Origin: Brevundimonas nasdae
GTDB lineage: Bacteria; Pseudomonadota; Alphaproteobacteria; Caulobacterales; Caulobacteraceae
Reading direction: 5' to 3'
Assembly (NCBI RefSeq): GCF_016654005.1
Contig: NZ_JAEPWN010000017.1
Coordinates: 1 to 42,382 of the forward strand
DNA: 42,382 nt
Below, one piece after another: positions 7,301-15,321 of this stretch (positions are counted from its first letter, which is position 1; every line of letters starts with the position of its first letter). A program made the translations under genes and the position numbers. A model generated the notes under the pieces. The model did not search any database, was not told the origin of the DNA, and was given only the letters and a program-made list of their open reading frames with translations.

Positions 7301-10294
7301 TCAGAAGCGCGACGTCAGACCCACGAAGTAACGCCGTCCCAGGGTGTCATAGGTCGACGGGTCGGTGTTGGCCTGGATGCCCGGCGTCCAGGTACGAGGC
7401 GCCTGGTCCGTCAGGTTGTTGACGCCTGCACGCAGCGAGACACGCTCGTTCACCGTCCAGGTGCCCATCAGGTCGAAGTAGTCGATGGCGTCCAGCTTGT
7501 TGGCGGTGTTGTAGATCTGCATTTCGCCGACCCGGCGCCAGCGAACGCCCACGCCGTAATCGCCGTACTTGTAGTTCACCGAGGTCAGGAACTTCCATTC
7601 CGGGAAGGTGAAGCCGTTGGTCGAGTCGATCGTGCCGGTGCGGGCGTTGAACGGACCGCCGGCGGCGTCCTGACGCTCCCAGGTCTCCAGCCAGCCGACC
7701 ACGAAGTTGAGGTTCAGCGACCCTACGTCCGGCAGGCCTGCGTCGACCAGATCGAAGCCCCAGTCCACCTGAAGGTCGACGCCCGAGGTCTTCATCGTCG
7801 CCAGGTTCTGCAGCAGGCCCAGGCTGTTGACGATGTTGCCCGTGGAGGCGTCGCGTTGGAACAGCTGGCAATAGCCGTTGTTCACATCATAGGTGGCGTT
7901 GGTCAGGCCCGTGGCGTTGAAGCAGCCCTGCAGCTGGTTCGCGGCGGTGATGCTGCCGATCACGTCCTTGATCTCGATGCTGTAGTAGTCGACTGAGGCC
8001 GAGACGCGCGACAGCAGCGGGTGATCGAACTTCGGGCGATAGACGGCGCCCAGGGTCCAGGAGTCAGCCGTTTCTTCCTTCAAATCGCGGTTGCCCCCGA
8101 CGAAGCCCTGAATCTGGGTGCTGTTGAAGACATAGCTGTCGATGGCCGCGGCCGAGAGACCCTGCGCCAGGCACAAGGCCTTCACCTGCGCCGCGTTCGG
8201 ACCATTGCGGTATGCGCCGCGGATATCGCACGGGTCGCCGCCGAACACCGGAGCGCCCGCTGCGTTCTGAGGCGCGCCGATCTGGGGCGAGTCGATGTCG
8301 CGGTTGCCGTACAGTTCGCCGATGGACGGCGCACGCACGGCGCGTTGCAGACCGCCGCGAACGCGCAGGCCGTCGAATACAGCCCAGTCGACATCAGCCT
8401 TGTAGGCGCTGACGCCGCCTATGGTGGCGTAGTCCGAGTAGCGATAGGCCAGGTTCAGATCCAGGCTCTGGACGAACGGCAGGTCCGCCACGACCGGGAT
8501 CAGGGCTTCGATGAAGAACTCGGTCGAGTTGGTCGAACCCGTCAGGGGCTGGACCGGGTTGAAGCCTGCGACTTCCACGCCGCCGATCTTGCCGCCGTCC
8601 GGAAGCCCGTTGGCGCCCAGGTGGTCGACGATGGGATTGCTCTGCGACAGACCCGCGTCGGGACGGAAGGAGAAGGTGTCCTCACGATACTGGACGCCCG
8701 CTGCGAAACGCACCTGACCGGCAGGCAGTTCGAACAGGCCGCCCTGGATCGAGGCCTCGACGATCGACTGCTCGCTGAGGGTGGCGTTCTTGCTGTTGCG
8801 GTTGATGTAGTTGATGCAGGCCGCCGACAGGCTGGTCAGGCCGAACGGGTTGAAGCCGCCTTCGCAGATGTTGGCGCCGCCGGTGGGATCGTCCAGCAGG
8901 CGCTGGACCGCCGAACGCGACACGTTGCCCGACTGTTCGGTCGAGTTGTCGACACGGCCGTACTGGGCGCTGACGTCATAGCGCCAGTCGCGGAACGGCA
9001 GGTCGCCGCGCACGCCGGTCGTCACTTGGAAGACCGTGGTGCTGTCGCGGGCCAGACGGCCGCCGATGGCGTCAAAACGCTTGTTGTAGCCGAACGACGC
9101 ATTCGGATCGGCGCGCGAGTTCAGGAAGGCGCGCAGGTCGCTGGAGATGAAGGGGTTGGTCGACGGAATGCGGAAGCCGTAGGTCGGTGACGGACCAGGC
9201 ATCGGCGTCGCAGCCAGACGGATGTCGGACGAATACTGGGTGTACAGCATGTTGCCGTACAGCTCCGCAGAGTCCGTCAGCTTGTAGCGCGCGCCGGCAT
9301 AGCCGTTCCAACGCTCCAGCGGGATGCTGAGCATGCCCGTGGCGCCGGTGTTGAACGCCCAGGCGACGCCCGGCTGATGATAGGCGTCATAGGCTGGGCC
9401 GCCCGGGCTCTTGAAGTTGTGCGCGCCCAGATAGCTGAACAGCGAACCGTCGGGGTTATAGCCGAACTCGCCCGTCGGGGTGACGCAGTTGGCGCAGTTC
9501 AGATAGGTGTTGAGGAACGACTGGCTGGGCAGGTTGGCCGAGTCGAAGGTCGTCAGACCCAGAGGCGAGACGCTGTTGCGGCCCGACACGGCCGAGAAGT
9601 CGCGCGCCACGCTCATGATGGCTTCACGGGTCGAACGGCCGATCGAGAAGACAGCGTTGCCGCGGTCGTCGTTGAAGTTGCCGCCCATGGTGATGGTGTA
9701 GCTTTGGGTCGCGCCGTCGCCGCGCTCGGTCTCGCCGTACTGGGCGTCGATGTGAACGCCCGAGAAGCTTTCATCGATGATGAAGTTGGCCACGCCCGCC
9801 AGGGCGTCCGAACCATAGGCTGCCGAGGCGCCGCCCGAGATGACCTCGACATTGCGGATCAGGGCGGCGGGCAGGATGTTGATGTCGACCGTGCCGTTGG
9901 CGTTGGACGGCACGATGCGGCGGCCGTTCATCAGCACCAGGGTGCGGTTGGTGCCCAGACCACGCAGGTTCAGGTTCGCCTGACCGCCGTTGCCGGGATT
10001 GACCGAGCCGTGGCTGGTGCCCGGCATGAACTGCGGCATGTCGTTCATCAGGGTTTCGGCCGTCACCGAACCCGCCGCCTGGAAGTCCTCACGACCGACC
10101 GTGACGATCGGGCTGGTGGAGTTGTAGTCCTGACGGACGATGCGCGAACCCGTGACGACGATCTCGCCGACGGAGGAGACGCCGTCCGAATCCTCGGTCT
10201 GGGCGGCGGCAGGGGCTGCGGCGAAGGCGATGGCGGCGAAGCCGCCGATCATGGTGGACGCCAACAGGCGCTGTCGCGTGAAACTGCAAATCAA
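7301..10294 (-). CDS. TonB-dependent outer-membrane receptor
   Basis: A 997-residue TonB-dependent receptor that would bring a substrate across the outer membrane using TonB energy. It has an N-terminal signal sequence, then a TonB-box-like stretch (GEIVVTGSRI), and a plug domain with the typical LNLRGLGTNRTLVLMNGRR and VEVISGGASAAYGSDALAGVANFII segments. A long beta-barrel follows and ends in GLTSRF with the terminal Phe expected for barrel assembly. The start is a TTG (10292-10294) with GGAG eight bases upstream; no better ATG lies before the signal peptide. It follows the VOC and RidA genes and precedes three DUF885 genes. This is the large Caulobacter/Xanthomonas-type receptor used for organic substrates rather than a siderophore receptor, so a peptide or similar compound is the likely cargo. 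Confidence 0.93.
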   Translation of the reverse strand: MICSFTRQRLLASTMIGGFAAIAFAAAPAAAQTEDSDGVSSVGEIVVTGSRIVRQDYNSTSPIVTVGREDFQAAGSVTAETLMNDMPQFMPGTSHGSVNPGNGGQANLNLRGLGTNRTLVLMNGRRIVPSNANGTVDINILPAALIRNVEVISGGASAAYGSDALAGVANFIIDESFSGVHIDAQYGETERGDGATQSYTITMGGNFNDDRGNAVFSIGRSTREAIMSVARDFSAVSGRNSVSPLGLTTFDSANLPSQSFLNTYLNCANCVTPTGEFGYNPDGSLFSYLGAHNFKSPGGPAYDAYHQPGVAWAFNTGATGMLSIPLERWNGYAGARYKLTDSAELYGNMLYTQYSSDIRLAATPMPGPSPTYGFRIPSTNPFISSDLRAFLNSRADPNASFGYNKRFDAIGGRLARDSTTVFQVTTGVRGDLPFRDWRYDVSAQYGRVDNSTEQSGNVSRSAVQRLLDDPTGGANICEGGFNPFGLTSLSAACINYINRNSKNATLSEQSIVEASIQGGLFELPAGQVRFAAGVQYREDTFSFRPDAGLSQSNPIVDHLGANGLPDGGKIGGVEVAGFNPVQPLTGSTNSTEFFIEALIPVVADLPFVQSLDLNLAYRYSDYATIGGVSAYKADVDWAVFDGLRVRGGLQRAVRAPSIGELYGNRDIDSPQIGAPQNAAGAPVFGGDPCDIRGAYRNGPNAAQVKALCLAQGLSAAAIDSYVFNSTQIQGFVGGNRDLKEETADSWTLGAVYRPKFDHPLLSRVSASVDYYSIEIKDVIGSITAANQLQGCFNATGLTNATYDVNNGYCQLFQRDASTGNIVNSLGLLQNLATMKTSGVDLQVDWGFDLVDAGLPDVGSLNLNFVVGWLETWERQDAAGGPFNARTGTIDSTNGFTFPEWKFLTSVNYKYGDYGVGVRWRRVGEMQIYNTANKLDAIDYFDLMGTWTVNERVSLRAGVNNLTDQAPRTWTPGIQANTDPSTYDTLGRRYFVGLTSRF

Positions 10295-10368
10295 GACTGA
10301 AACTCCAGAACGCTATTCTTGTGTTGAAGGACGCCGCGGACAGAGCCCGGGGCGAAAAAGGTGCGCCT

Positions 10369-10773
10369 CTAGTCGAGGCTGGCTGTGGCCTCGATCTCGA
10401 CGAGGAAGTCCGGCAGGGCCAGGCCGGAAACACCGACGACCGTGTTGGGCGCTGGCGTGGCTCCGGCATAGAAACGGTTGATGGCGCCGACCACGATCCC
10501 GAGTTTTTCGGGCGTGTTGTCAACGATATAGGTCCGCAGACGCACCAGGTTCCCAGCATCCGCGCCCGCCTCGGCCAGCACGGCGGACAGGTTCTGCAGC
10601 GCGACCTCGACCTGGCGGGCCAGATCGCCCTCGCCGATGACATTGCACTGGGCGTCCCAGGCCACCTGACCCGCCAGATGCAGGGTGCGGCCGCCTTCCT
10701 GAAGCGCCGCATGGGAAAAGCCGAACGGCACGCTTTCATACAGATGGGGCGGATTGATCTTGGTGATGGGCAT
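10369..10773 (-). CDS. RidA/YjgF-family protein lacking the deaminase arginine
   Basis: A 134-residue Rid-family protein (YjgF/YER057c/UK114 fold, normally a trimer). The typical C-terminal signature is present as VVGVSGLALPDFLVEIEA. True RidA enzymes hydrolyse reactive enamines and imines and need an Arg in the segment that here reads APNTVVGV; the aligned position is Asn110. This suggests one of the Rid subfamilies without imine deaminase activity. It lies 12 bases after the VOC gene and before the TonB receptor, in a unit whose promoter carries the GTTGCG-N5-CGCAAC palindrome. A role downstream of the FAD dehydrogenase, which would create imines, is attractive but weakened by the missing Arg. 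Confidence 0.85.
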   Translation of the reverse strand: MPITKINPPHLYESVPFGFSHAALQEGGRTLHLAGQVAWDAQCNVIGEGDLARQVEVALQNLSAVLAEAGADAGNLVRLRTYIVDNTPEKLGIVVGAINRFYAGATPAPNTVVGVSGLALPDFLVEIEATASLD

Positions 10774-10785
10774 GGTCGTCTCCGC

Positions 10786-11289
10786 TCAATCGACCAGTTC
10801 GAGCTGATGCCCGAAGGGGTCCTGAATGTAGAGGTTCTTCTTGCCGGCCAGCGGGCCTTCGGCGATCTCGATCACCTCCAGCGGCGTGCAGCCGTGCTGC
10901 GCCAGCCAGACGGCGGCGGCTTCGACATCATCGACCCGGAACGCGAGGTGATGCCCGCCGCGATCACAGTTGCGCGGCACATCCTGACGCCGATCCGACG
11001 GCTTGTCGTACTGGACCAGCTGGAAGTTGAGATTGTCGCTCAACTTCAGCATGACCAGCGTCAGACGCGCGCCGGAAACCCCGACATGCGACGCCATCCA
11101 GTCGCGCCCATCAGTCCCGACCGGCAGGTCCGCCGCATCCAGCGGCCCCATGCGATAGAGCTCCGCCGCCCCCAGCACATCGCGATAGAATGCGAGTGCG
11201 GCGTCCAGATCCGGAACGGTCCAGGACACGTGGTCGACAACGTTGAACGCAGGCCGACCGCCCTCCCCGGCAGTGTGGTTCTCAGCCAT
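10786..11289 (-). CDS. VOC (glyoxalase/dioxygenase fold) family protein
   Basis: A 167-residue vicinal-oxygen-chelate protein with two paired beta-alpha-beta-beta-beta modules. The first starts VDHVSWTVPDLDAALAFYRDVLG and the second contains GGHHLAFRVDDVEAAAVWL and DPFGHQLELVD. Candidate metal ligands are His20, a Gln in NFQLVQY, a His of GGHH and the Glu of LELVD, so the metal site looks preserved. Members include glyoxalases, epimerases, dioxygenases and resistance proteins, and I cannot choose the reaction. The start ATG (11287-11289) has a GGGGAAGG ribosome site. It is the first gene of the unit reading on to RidA and the TonB receptor, with an operator-like palindrome about 90 bases upstream. 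Confidence 0.85.
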   Translation of the reverse strand: MAENHTAGEGGRPAFNVVDHVSWTVPDLDAALAFYRDVLGAAELYRMGPLDAADLPVGTDGRDWMASHVGVSGARLTLVMLKLSDNLNFQLVQYDKPSDRRQDVPRNCDRGGHHLAFRVDDVEAAAVWLAQHGCTPLEVIEIAEGPLAGKKNLYIQDPFGHQLELVD

Positions 11290-11380
11290 AACCTTCCCCT
11301 TGGTCTAACAGCCTCGCCTTCCCTGGTGATAGTTTTGTGTCGGTCTGACGAAGCAAACAATGAGTGGGTTTGCAAAGATC

Positions 11381-11397
11381 GTTGCGTTGAACGCAAC
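11381..11397. promoter_or_regulatory. Palindromic operator 1 (GTTGCG-N5-CGCAAC), probable LysR site
   Basis: A perfect 6+6 inverted repeat with spacer ttgaa. It lies about 90 bases upstream of the VOC start codon and six bases past the stop of the preceding FAD protein. The same palindrome recurs at 15271-15287 and 19419-19435. The size and T-N11-A-like symmetry suit a LysR-family activator. Confidence 0.75.
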
Positions 11398-11402
11398 AGA
11401 TA

Positions 11403-12770
11403 TCAGGCCGTCAGGTCACCGATTCGCACCGGCCGCGCCGGGAAGCGCGCACGGAACCCCTGAGGGGCTTTTTCGACACTATTCATGCGCTGCAGCAGCA
11501 AATGTTCGCAGTTTCGCCCCTGGCACGGCCCCATGCCGCAACGGGTCGAAAGCTTCACCGCATTGGGGGTTTCCACGGTCGCGACAGCGGCGTCGACAGC
11601 GCCCTGCGTCACATCCTCGCACCGGCACAGGATGGTGTCGGCAGGCTGGGCCTGAGACAGGAAGACAGACGGATCGGCGATCGCGTCCAGCAGTTCGGCG
11701 AATCTTATGGCCCGCCCCCGGCGCCTGCGCGGGCCGCGCGCCCGCCGCTCCGCCTCGACGCTCGTGATCAAGCCTTCGTCCAGAGCGATGGCGAGCCCCG
11801 CCAGCGCCCCCTCGGCCCCGGCCGCCTCCGCCCCCTTCACGCCCGTCGTCTCACCGGCGACATAGACGCCGGGACGCGAGCTTCGCATCCACGGATCATG
11901 GACGGCGGTCCAGCCGCCGAACCGTCCCTGAAGGACGTTCAGACCCATTCCGCGCACCAGGTCCGACTGCGGCAGAAAACCGAAACACAGGGCGACGGCG
12001 TCACAGTCGATCTGCGCGCCCGACGCCAGGCGCAGGGCCTGGACCTGTTCCTCTCCCACGACCTCGACCGGCCGATCGCCGAACCTGATCCGACAGCCCG
12101 ACGCCGTCAGACGCAATCCGCCCAGCAGCACCTTCAGCAACTGGGGCGCATGGGCCAGCACCGTCATCGGCCGCCGCGCCGCCTGGACGAGTGCGGATTG
12201 AAGGGACTGCGCGAAGGCCAGGGCCGGCACTTCGCCGCCCGCCTCGATGATCTGTTCGGCGACCAGCAACTGCAGAGGATGGCTGCCCGCAAGCGCAATG
12301 CGTCGGCCCGGCGTCAGCCGCTGGCTCTTGACGAAGGCCTGCACCGCCCCCGCGCTCATCACGCCCGGCAAGGTCCAGCCCGGCAAGGGCGTGGTCATGT
12401 CATAGCAGCCTGCCGCGATCAGAACCCGTCGCGTCCGCAGACTGGCGACCTGCGCCCCGTCGGAAACCAGAACCCGCCAGCCGTCGCCCTCGGCCCGGAC
12501 ATCCAGAACCGATCGCCCGCCCAGCCAGTCCACCCCGCTCAAGGTCTCAAAGGCGCGCAGCTGAGCCTTAAGTTTGCGGTACGTCCCGCCCGCCTGCCAG
12601 TTCGAGACAGTGAAGGCGCGCGGCGGCTGGCGCAGAATCTGCCCGCCGGGCCGCGACTGCTCGTCGATGACGGCGACACGCGCCAATCGGTCCTGCAGCG
12701 CCAGACAGGCCGCCTGCCCCGCAGGACCGCCGCCGACGACGATCAGATCATAGTCTTCGCGCACGTTCAT
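11403..12770 (-). CDS. FAD/NAD(P)-dependent oxidoreductase with C-terminal Fe-S domain (D-hydroxyproline dehydrogenase/opine oxidase-type subunit)
   Basis: A 455-residue flavoprotein. The N-terminal dinucleotide fold is DLIVVGGGPAGQAAC (GGGPAG at 13-18), followed by a second nucleotide domain. The C-terminal BFD-like domain has Cys382, 384, 411, 416 and 421 (CRCEDVT and CGMGPCQGRNC). It resembles HcnB, the OoxA/NoxA opine oxidase subunits and LhpE of D-hydroxyproline dehydrogenase. Together with the small [2Fe-2S] protein and the DAO-type subunit upstream it would form the membrane-linked dehydrogenase that oxidises a D-amino acid or N-substituted amino acid. The start is the ATG at 12768-12770, which overlaps the ferredoxin stop as ATGA; an upstream in-frame start would add 35 residues inside the ferredoxin gene. 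Confidence 0.85.
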   Translation of the reverse strand: MNVREDYDLIVVGGGPAGQAACLALQDRLARVAVIDEQSRPGGQILRQPPRAFTVSNWQAGGTYRKLKAQLRAFETLSGVDWLGGRSVLDVRAEGDGWRVLVSDGAQVASLRTRRVLIAAGCYDMTTPLPGWTLPGVMSAGAVQAFVKSQRLTPGRRIALAGSHPLQLLVAEQIIEAGGEVPALAFAQSLQSALVQAARRPMTVLAHAPQLLKVLLGGLRLTASGCRIRFGDRPVEVVGEEQVQALRLASGAQIDCDAVALCFGFLPQSDLVRGMGLNVLQGRFGGWTAVHDPWMRSSRPGVYVAGETTGVKGAEAAGAEGALAGLAIALDEGLITSVEAERRARGPRRRRGRAIRFAELLDAIADPSVFLSQAQPADTILCRCEDVTQGAVDAAVATVETPNAVKLSTRCGMGPCQGRNCEHLLLQRMNSVEKAPQGFRARFPARPVRIGDLTA

Positions 12771-13060
12771 GTTTCGGCACGCGTTGTCGAAACAACCATG
12801 TCCGCCTGCACGTCCGTCACGCAGGCGCGAAGCCTTCGCGTCGGCTGACCGGCTTGCGTCACATCGACCAGACATTCGCTGCAGACGCCCATGTTGCAGA
12901 ACAGGCCGCGCGGCCGGTCCTGGGTGTCGCGTCGGAAGACGCGCGCATCCACCGCCAGCATGGCCGCGGCCAGGGTCTCCCCCTCATAGGCTTCGATCAC
13001 CCGGCCATCGATCTGAAGGCTGAGGGGCCGTCCGCGAACCACGCCCTGACGGCTACGCAC
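12767..13060 (-). CDS. Small [2Fe-2S] ferredoxin-like subunit (HcnA/LhpF-type)
   Basis: A 97-residue ferredoxin-like subunit that carries electrons between the two flavoproteins. It shows the plant-type [2Fe-2S] pattern with Cys55, Cys60, Cys63 (FCNMGVCSEC) and Cys80 (RACVTD). There is no ATG at the right place. The best start is a GTG at 13058-13060, which overlaps the stop of the upstream FAD oxidase by eight bases and sits behind a GGGGATG ribosome site. It overlaps the next gene by four bases (ATGA). This arrangement of large DAO subunit, small [2Fe-2S] subunit and pyridine-nucleotide-type flavoprotein matches the heterotrimeric LhpB/F/E and HcnC/A/B type dehydrogenases. The gene is easily missed because of its GTG start. 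Confidence 0.82.
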   Translation of the reverse strand: MRSRQGVVRGRPLSLQIDGRVIEAYEGETLAAAMLAVDARVFRRDTQDRPRGLFCNMGVCSECLVDVTQAGQPTRRLRACVTDVQADMVVSTTRAET

Positions 13061-14252
13061 CGGCCATCCCCATGAAGCTGTTGAGGTGGCTGAAGCGGGC
13101 GGGCGAGAACAGGCGCAGCCGGTCTTCCGGTTCGTCCAGAATCTGTCGCGCCAACAGACGCGCGAAGGTGGGGCCCAATGTGAAGGCCGATCCGCCCGCC
13201 GCCACATAGACGCCCGGCGCCTGGGGGACTTCACCCACCAGCGGCAGTTGATCCGCTGTCACGGCGGTCACGGCGGTCCAGCTGCGTATCAGGTTCAGTT
13301 GCGCGACCTGGGGCGCGACATCGACCGCCACCGCCAGATTGCCCCGCAACGAGGTCTCGATCAGGTCCGCCTGCTGGCCCGGATCAAACCTGCCCGAGGC
13401 GTCAAGCCTCATCCGCGACGGCCAGCCGCCGCCGATCAGAATATTGCCCGCATAGGCCTGTTTCATCGACAGGCGCCGACCGACATGCTGGATCAGTTGA
13501 TCGATCAGAGGCGGCGCGCGCTCTGTCACATTCATCAGCAGGGCGACCGGAAAAATCGGCAGGTGCAGGTTGAACAGTTCGCCCATGCGCCCGCTCCAGG
13601 CGCCGGCGGCGATCAGCACCTTTGAAGCGCGGATAGACGAACGTGTGCGCCCCGTCTCCACGGTGATCTCATATCCGTCATGCACACGGCGCGCGGCGAC
13701 GGCCCGTGCGCCCAGCGACAGCCGCGCCCCCTGTCTTTCGGCCTCAGCCGCGAACGCCAGGGTCAGAGCCTTGGGATCGGCATGGCCTTCGGATTCCAGA
13801 TAGCTGGCGGCGACGATGGATGGCGACAAAACGGGCGCGATGGCCCGGGCCTCCTCCCCGTCGATCAAGCGGCTGGGCAGGCCGCCCGCCGTTTCACGCG
13901 CAACCTTGGCCTCCAGCAGGGCGAGCTCCTGCGGGGTCTGGGCCACCATCAGACCGCCACGCATATGGACGTGCAGGCTGTCGCCCAGTTCCGCCTCAAG
14001 CCCACGCCATTCGTCGATGGCCAGACGGTTCAGGCTCAGGATCTGCGCCGCCTGATCGGCCAGAGCGTCGCCATTCTCAAGAAACCGGCGCTCGATCTGG
14101 AAATGCAGCGAGCCCGCATTGGCGCCCGACGCCCCCGCGTTCAGATACGACGCCTCGATCAGTTCGACCGACGCCCCGGCGCCGGCGAGACGGCAGGCTG
14201 TTGCGCAGCCCACCAGTCCGCCGCCGATCACCAGAACATCGACGCTTCGCAT
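13053..14252 (-). CDS. FAD-dependent amino acid oxidase/dehydrogenase (DAO family, LhpB/HcnC-like)
   Basis: A 399-residue DAO-superfamily flavoprotein, the likely substrate-oxidising subunit. The N-terminal ADP-binding fold reads VDVLVIGGGLVGCATACRLA, and the FAD-closing C-terminal region includes GVYVAAGGSAFTLGPTFARLLA. Relatives oxidise glycine (HcnC), D-amino acids, opines or cis-4-hydroxy-D-proline (LhpB). The gene starts five bases after the DapA-family gene and runs into the ferredoxin gene, so the four genes form one operon. The DapA partner favours a cyclic imine product, as in hydroxyproline breakdown. However, the window has no proline-racemase-type epimerase and no 2-oxoglutarate semialdehyde dehydrogenase, so the substrate stays open. 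Confidence 0.85.
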   Translation of the reverse strand: MRSVDVLVIGGGLVGCATACRLAGAGASVELIEASYLNAGASGANAGSLHFQIERRFLENGDALADQAAQILSLNRLAIDEWRGLEAELGDSLHVHMRGGLMVAQTPQELALLEAKVARETAGGLPSRLIDGEEARAIAPVLSPSIVAASYLESEGHADPKALTLAFAAEAERQGARLSLGARAVAARRVHDGYEITVETGRTRSSIRASKVLIAAGAWSGRMGELFNLHLPIFPVALLMNVTERAPPLIDQLIQHVGRRLSMKQAYAGNILIGGGWPSRMRLDASGRFDPGQQADLIETSLRGNLAVAVDVAPQVAQLNLIRSWTAVTAVTADQLPLVGEVPQAPGVYVAAGGSAFTLGPTFARLLARQILDEPEDRLRLFSPARFSHLNSFMGMAGA

Positions 14253-14257
14253 CCTGC

Positions 14258-15166
14258 TCAGACACGCCCCAGGCTGGCCAGGGTCGCGCGGATGCTGTCC
14301 AGATCCCGATCCGACACGTCCATCAACGGCGCGCGGACATGACCGCCCGGCAGGTTCTGCACGTTAAGGGCCGCCTTCAGGATGGCCGGTCCGGAGCCGA
14401 AGCGTCCGACCAGATTGGGTGTGTACCACGCGTCCATAATAACCCGGTCCTGGCGTCCGCACGCCCGCGCCGCGTCAAAATCACCGGCCCAGATGTGATT
14501 ATAGAAGTCCGGCTGCGCGCGGCCAAGCACGCCGCCCGCCCCCATGGTTCCGTCGCCGCCCGCACCCTTCAGCAGGGCTAGACCGGCGTCGTCCATGCTG
14601 TGGCCGAACACCCGCACCTGATCCTTCAGGCCAAAATAGGTCTGGGTGAAGGCCCGAAGGTCGCCCGTCGATTGCTTGATGGCGACCACGTTCTCAAGCG
14701 CCGCCAAACGCTCCAGCACGCTGTACGGCATGTCGATGCCGGTGCCGGGGGGCCAGTTATAAACGCAGATCGGCAGGGCCGAGCCTTCGGACACGGCGCG
14801 GTAGAAGTTGACGATCTCGTCGTCGCCCGGCCGGATGTAGGGCGGCGGGGTCACCAGGGCGCCTTCGAAGCCCGACGCCGCGGCCGAAATGGTGAAGTCC
14901 ACGACCTCTGCCGCCGTAAAGGCAGTGCAGCCCGCGATGAGCGGCAGCTTTCCCTTCATCTGGGCGCCGACCGCATTGAAAAGCGCATGGCGCTCTACAG
15001 CACTTATACTTGTCCACTCGCCAGTTGTTCCTGCAACGACAAGGCCATGCATGCCCTCACTGTGCAGCCACTCAAGCAATCGCCCGAGCGCAGGAAAGTC
15101 CATCGCTCCATCGCGATCAAACGGCGTCGTTATAGCGGGTATGTAACCGCGCCAGTCGACGCGCAT
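14258..15166 (-). CDS. DapA/N-acetylneuraminate lyase-family Schiff-base lyase or deaminase
   Basis: A 302-residue class I aldolase-type TIM barrel. The family motif GTTGE lies at residues 46-50, the proton-relay Tyr136 in VYNWPPGTG, and the Schiff-base Lys164 in VAIKQSTGD, so the catalytic core is intact. Family members include dihydrodipicolinate synthase, neuraminate lyase, keto-acid aldolases and LhpC (pyrroline-4-hydroxy-2-carboxylate deaminase). The context, with an LhpBFE-like dehydrogenase right behind it, makes an LhpC-like or related lyase role more likely than lysine synthesis. The start chosen is the ATG at 15164-15166 (MRVDWRGYIPA), where the family similarity begins; the open frame extends 50 residues upstream but crosses the divergent promoter. 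First gene of the operon, divergent from the LysR gene. Confidence 0.85.
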   Translation of the reverse strand: MRVDWRGYIPAITTPFDRDGAMDFPALGRLLEWLHSEGMHGLVVAGTTGEWTSISAVERHALFNAVGAQMKGKLPLIAGCTAFTAAEVVDFTISAAASGFEGALVTPPPYIRPGDDEIVNFYRAVSEGSALPICVYNWPPGTGIDMPYSVLERLAALENVVAIKQSTGDLRAFTQTYFGLKDQVRVFGHSMDDAGLALLKGAGGDGTMGAGGVLGRAQPDFYNHIWAGDFDAARACGRQDRVIMDAWYTPNLVGRFGSGPAILKAALNVQNLPGGHVRAPLMDVSDRDLDSIRATLASLGRV

Positions 15167-15270
15167 TCTCTTGGATGTCAACGAGCACCTCTTTGTAGTG
15201 CTGATTATAGATTTGGCACTGTCTCCGGCATTTTCGTCACGCTCACAAGATGGTATGAATGCGCAAAATC

Positions 15271-15287
15271 GTTGCGGCAAACGCAAC
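15271..15287. promoter_or_regulatory. Palindromic operator 2 (GTTGCG-N5-CGCAAC) in the divergent LysR/DapA promoter
   Basis: A perfect 6+6 inverted repeat with spacer gcaaa, 35 bases before the LysR start codon and about 105 bases before the DapA-family start codon. This is where LysR regulators usually bind to control themselves and a divergent operon. The flank GCAAAATC before it resembles GCAAAGATC before operator 1. Confidence 0.8.
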
Positions 15288-15321
15288 GCAGAATTCGATC
15301 GTCTGTTGGGAGACAAACGGC

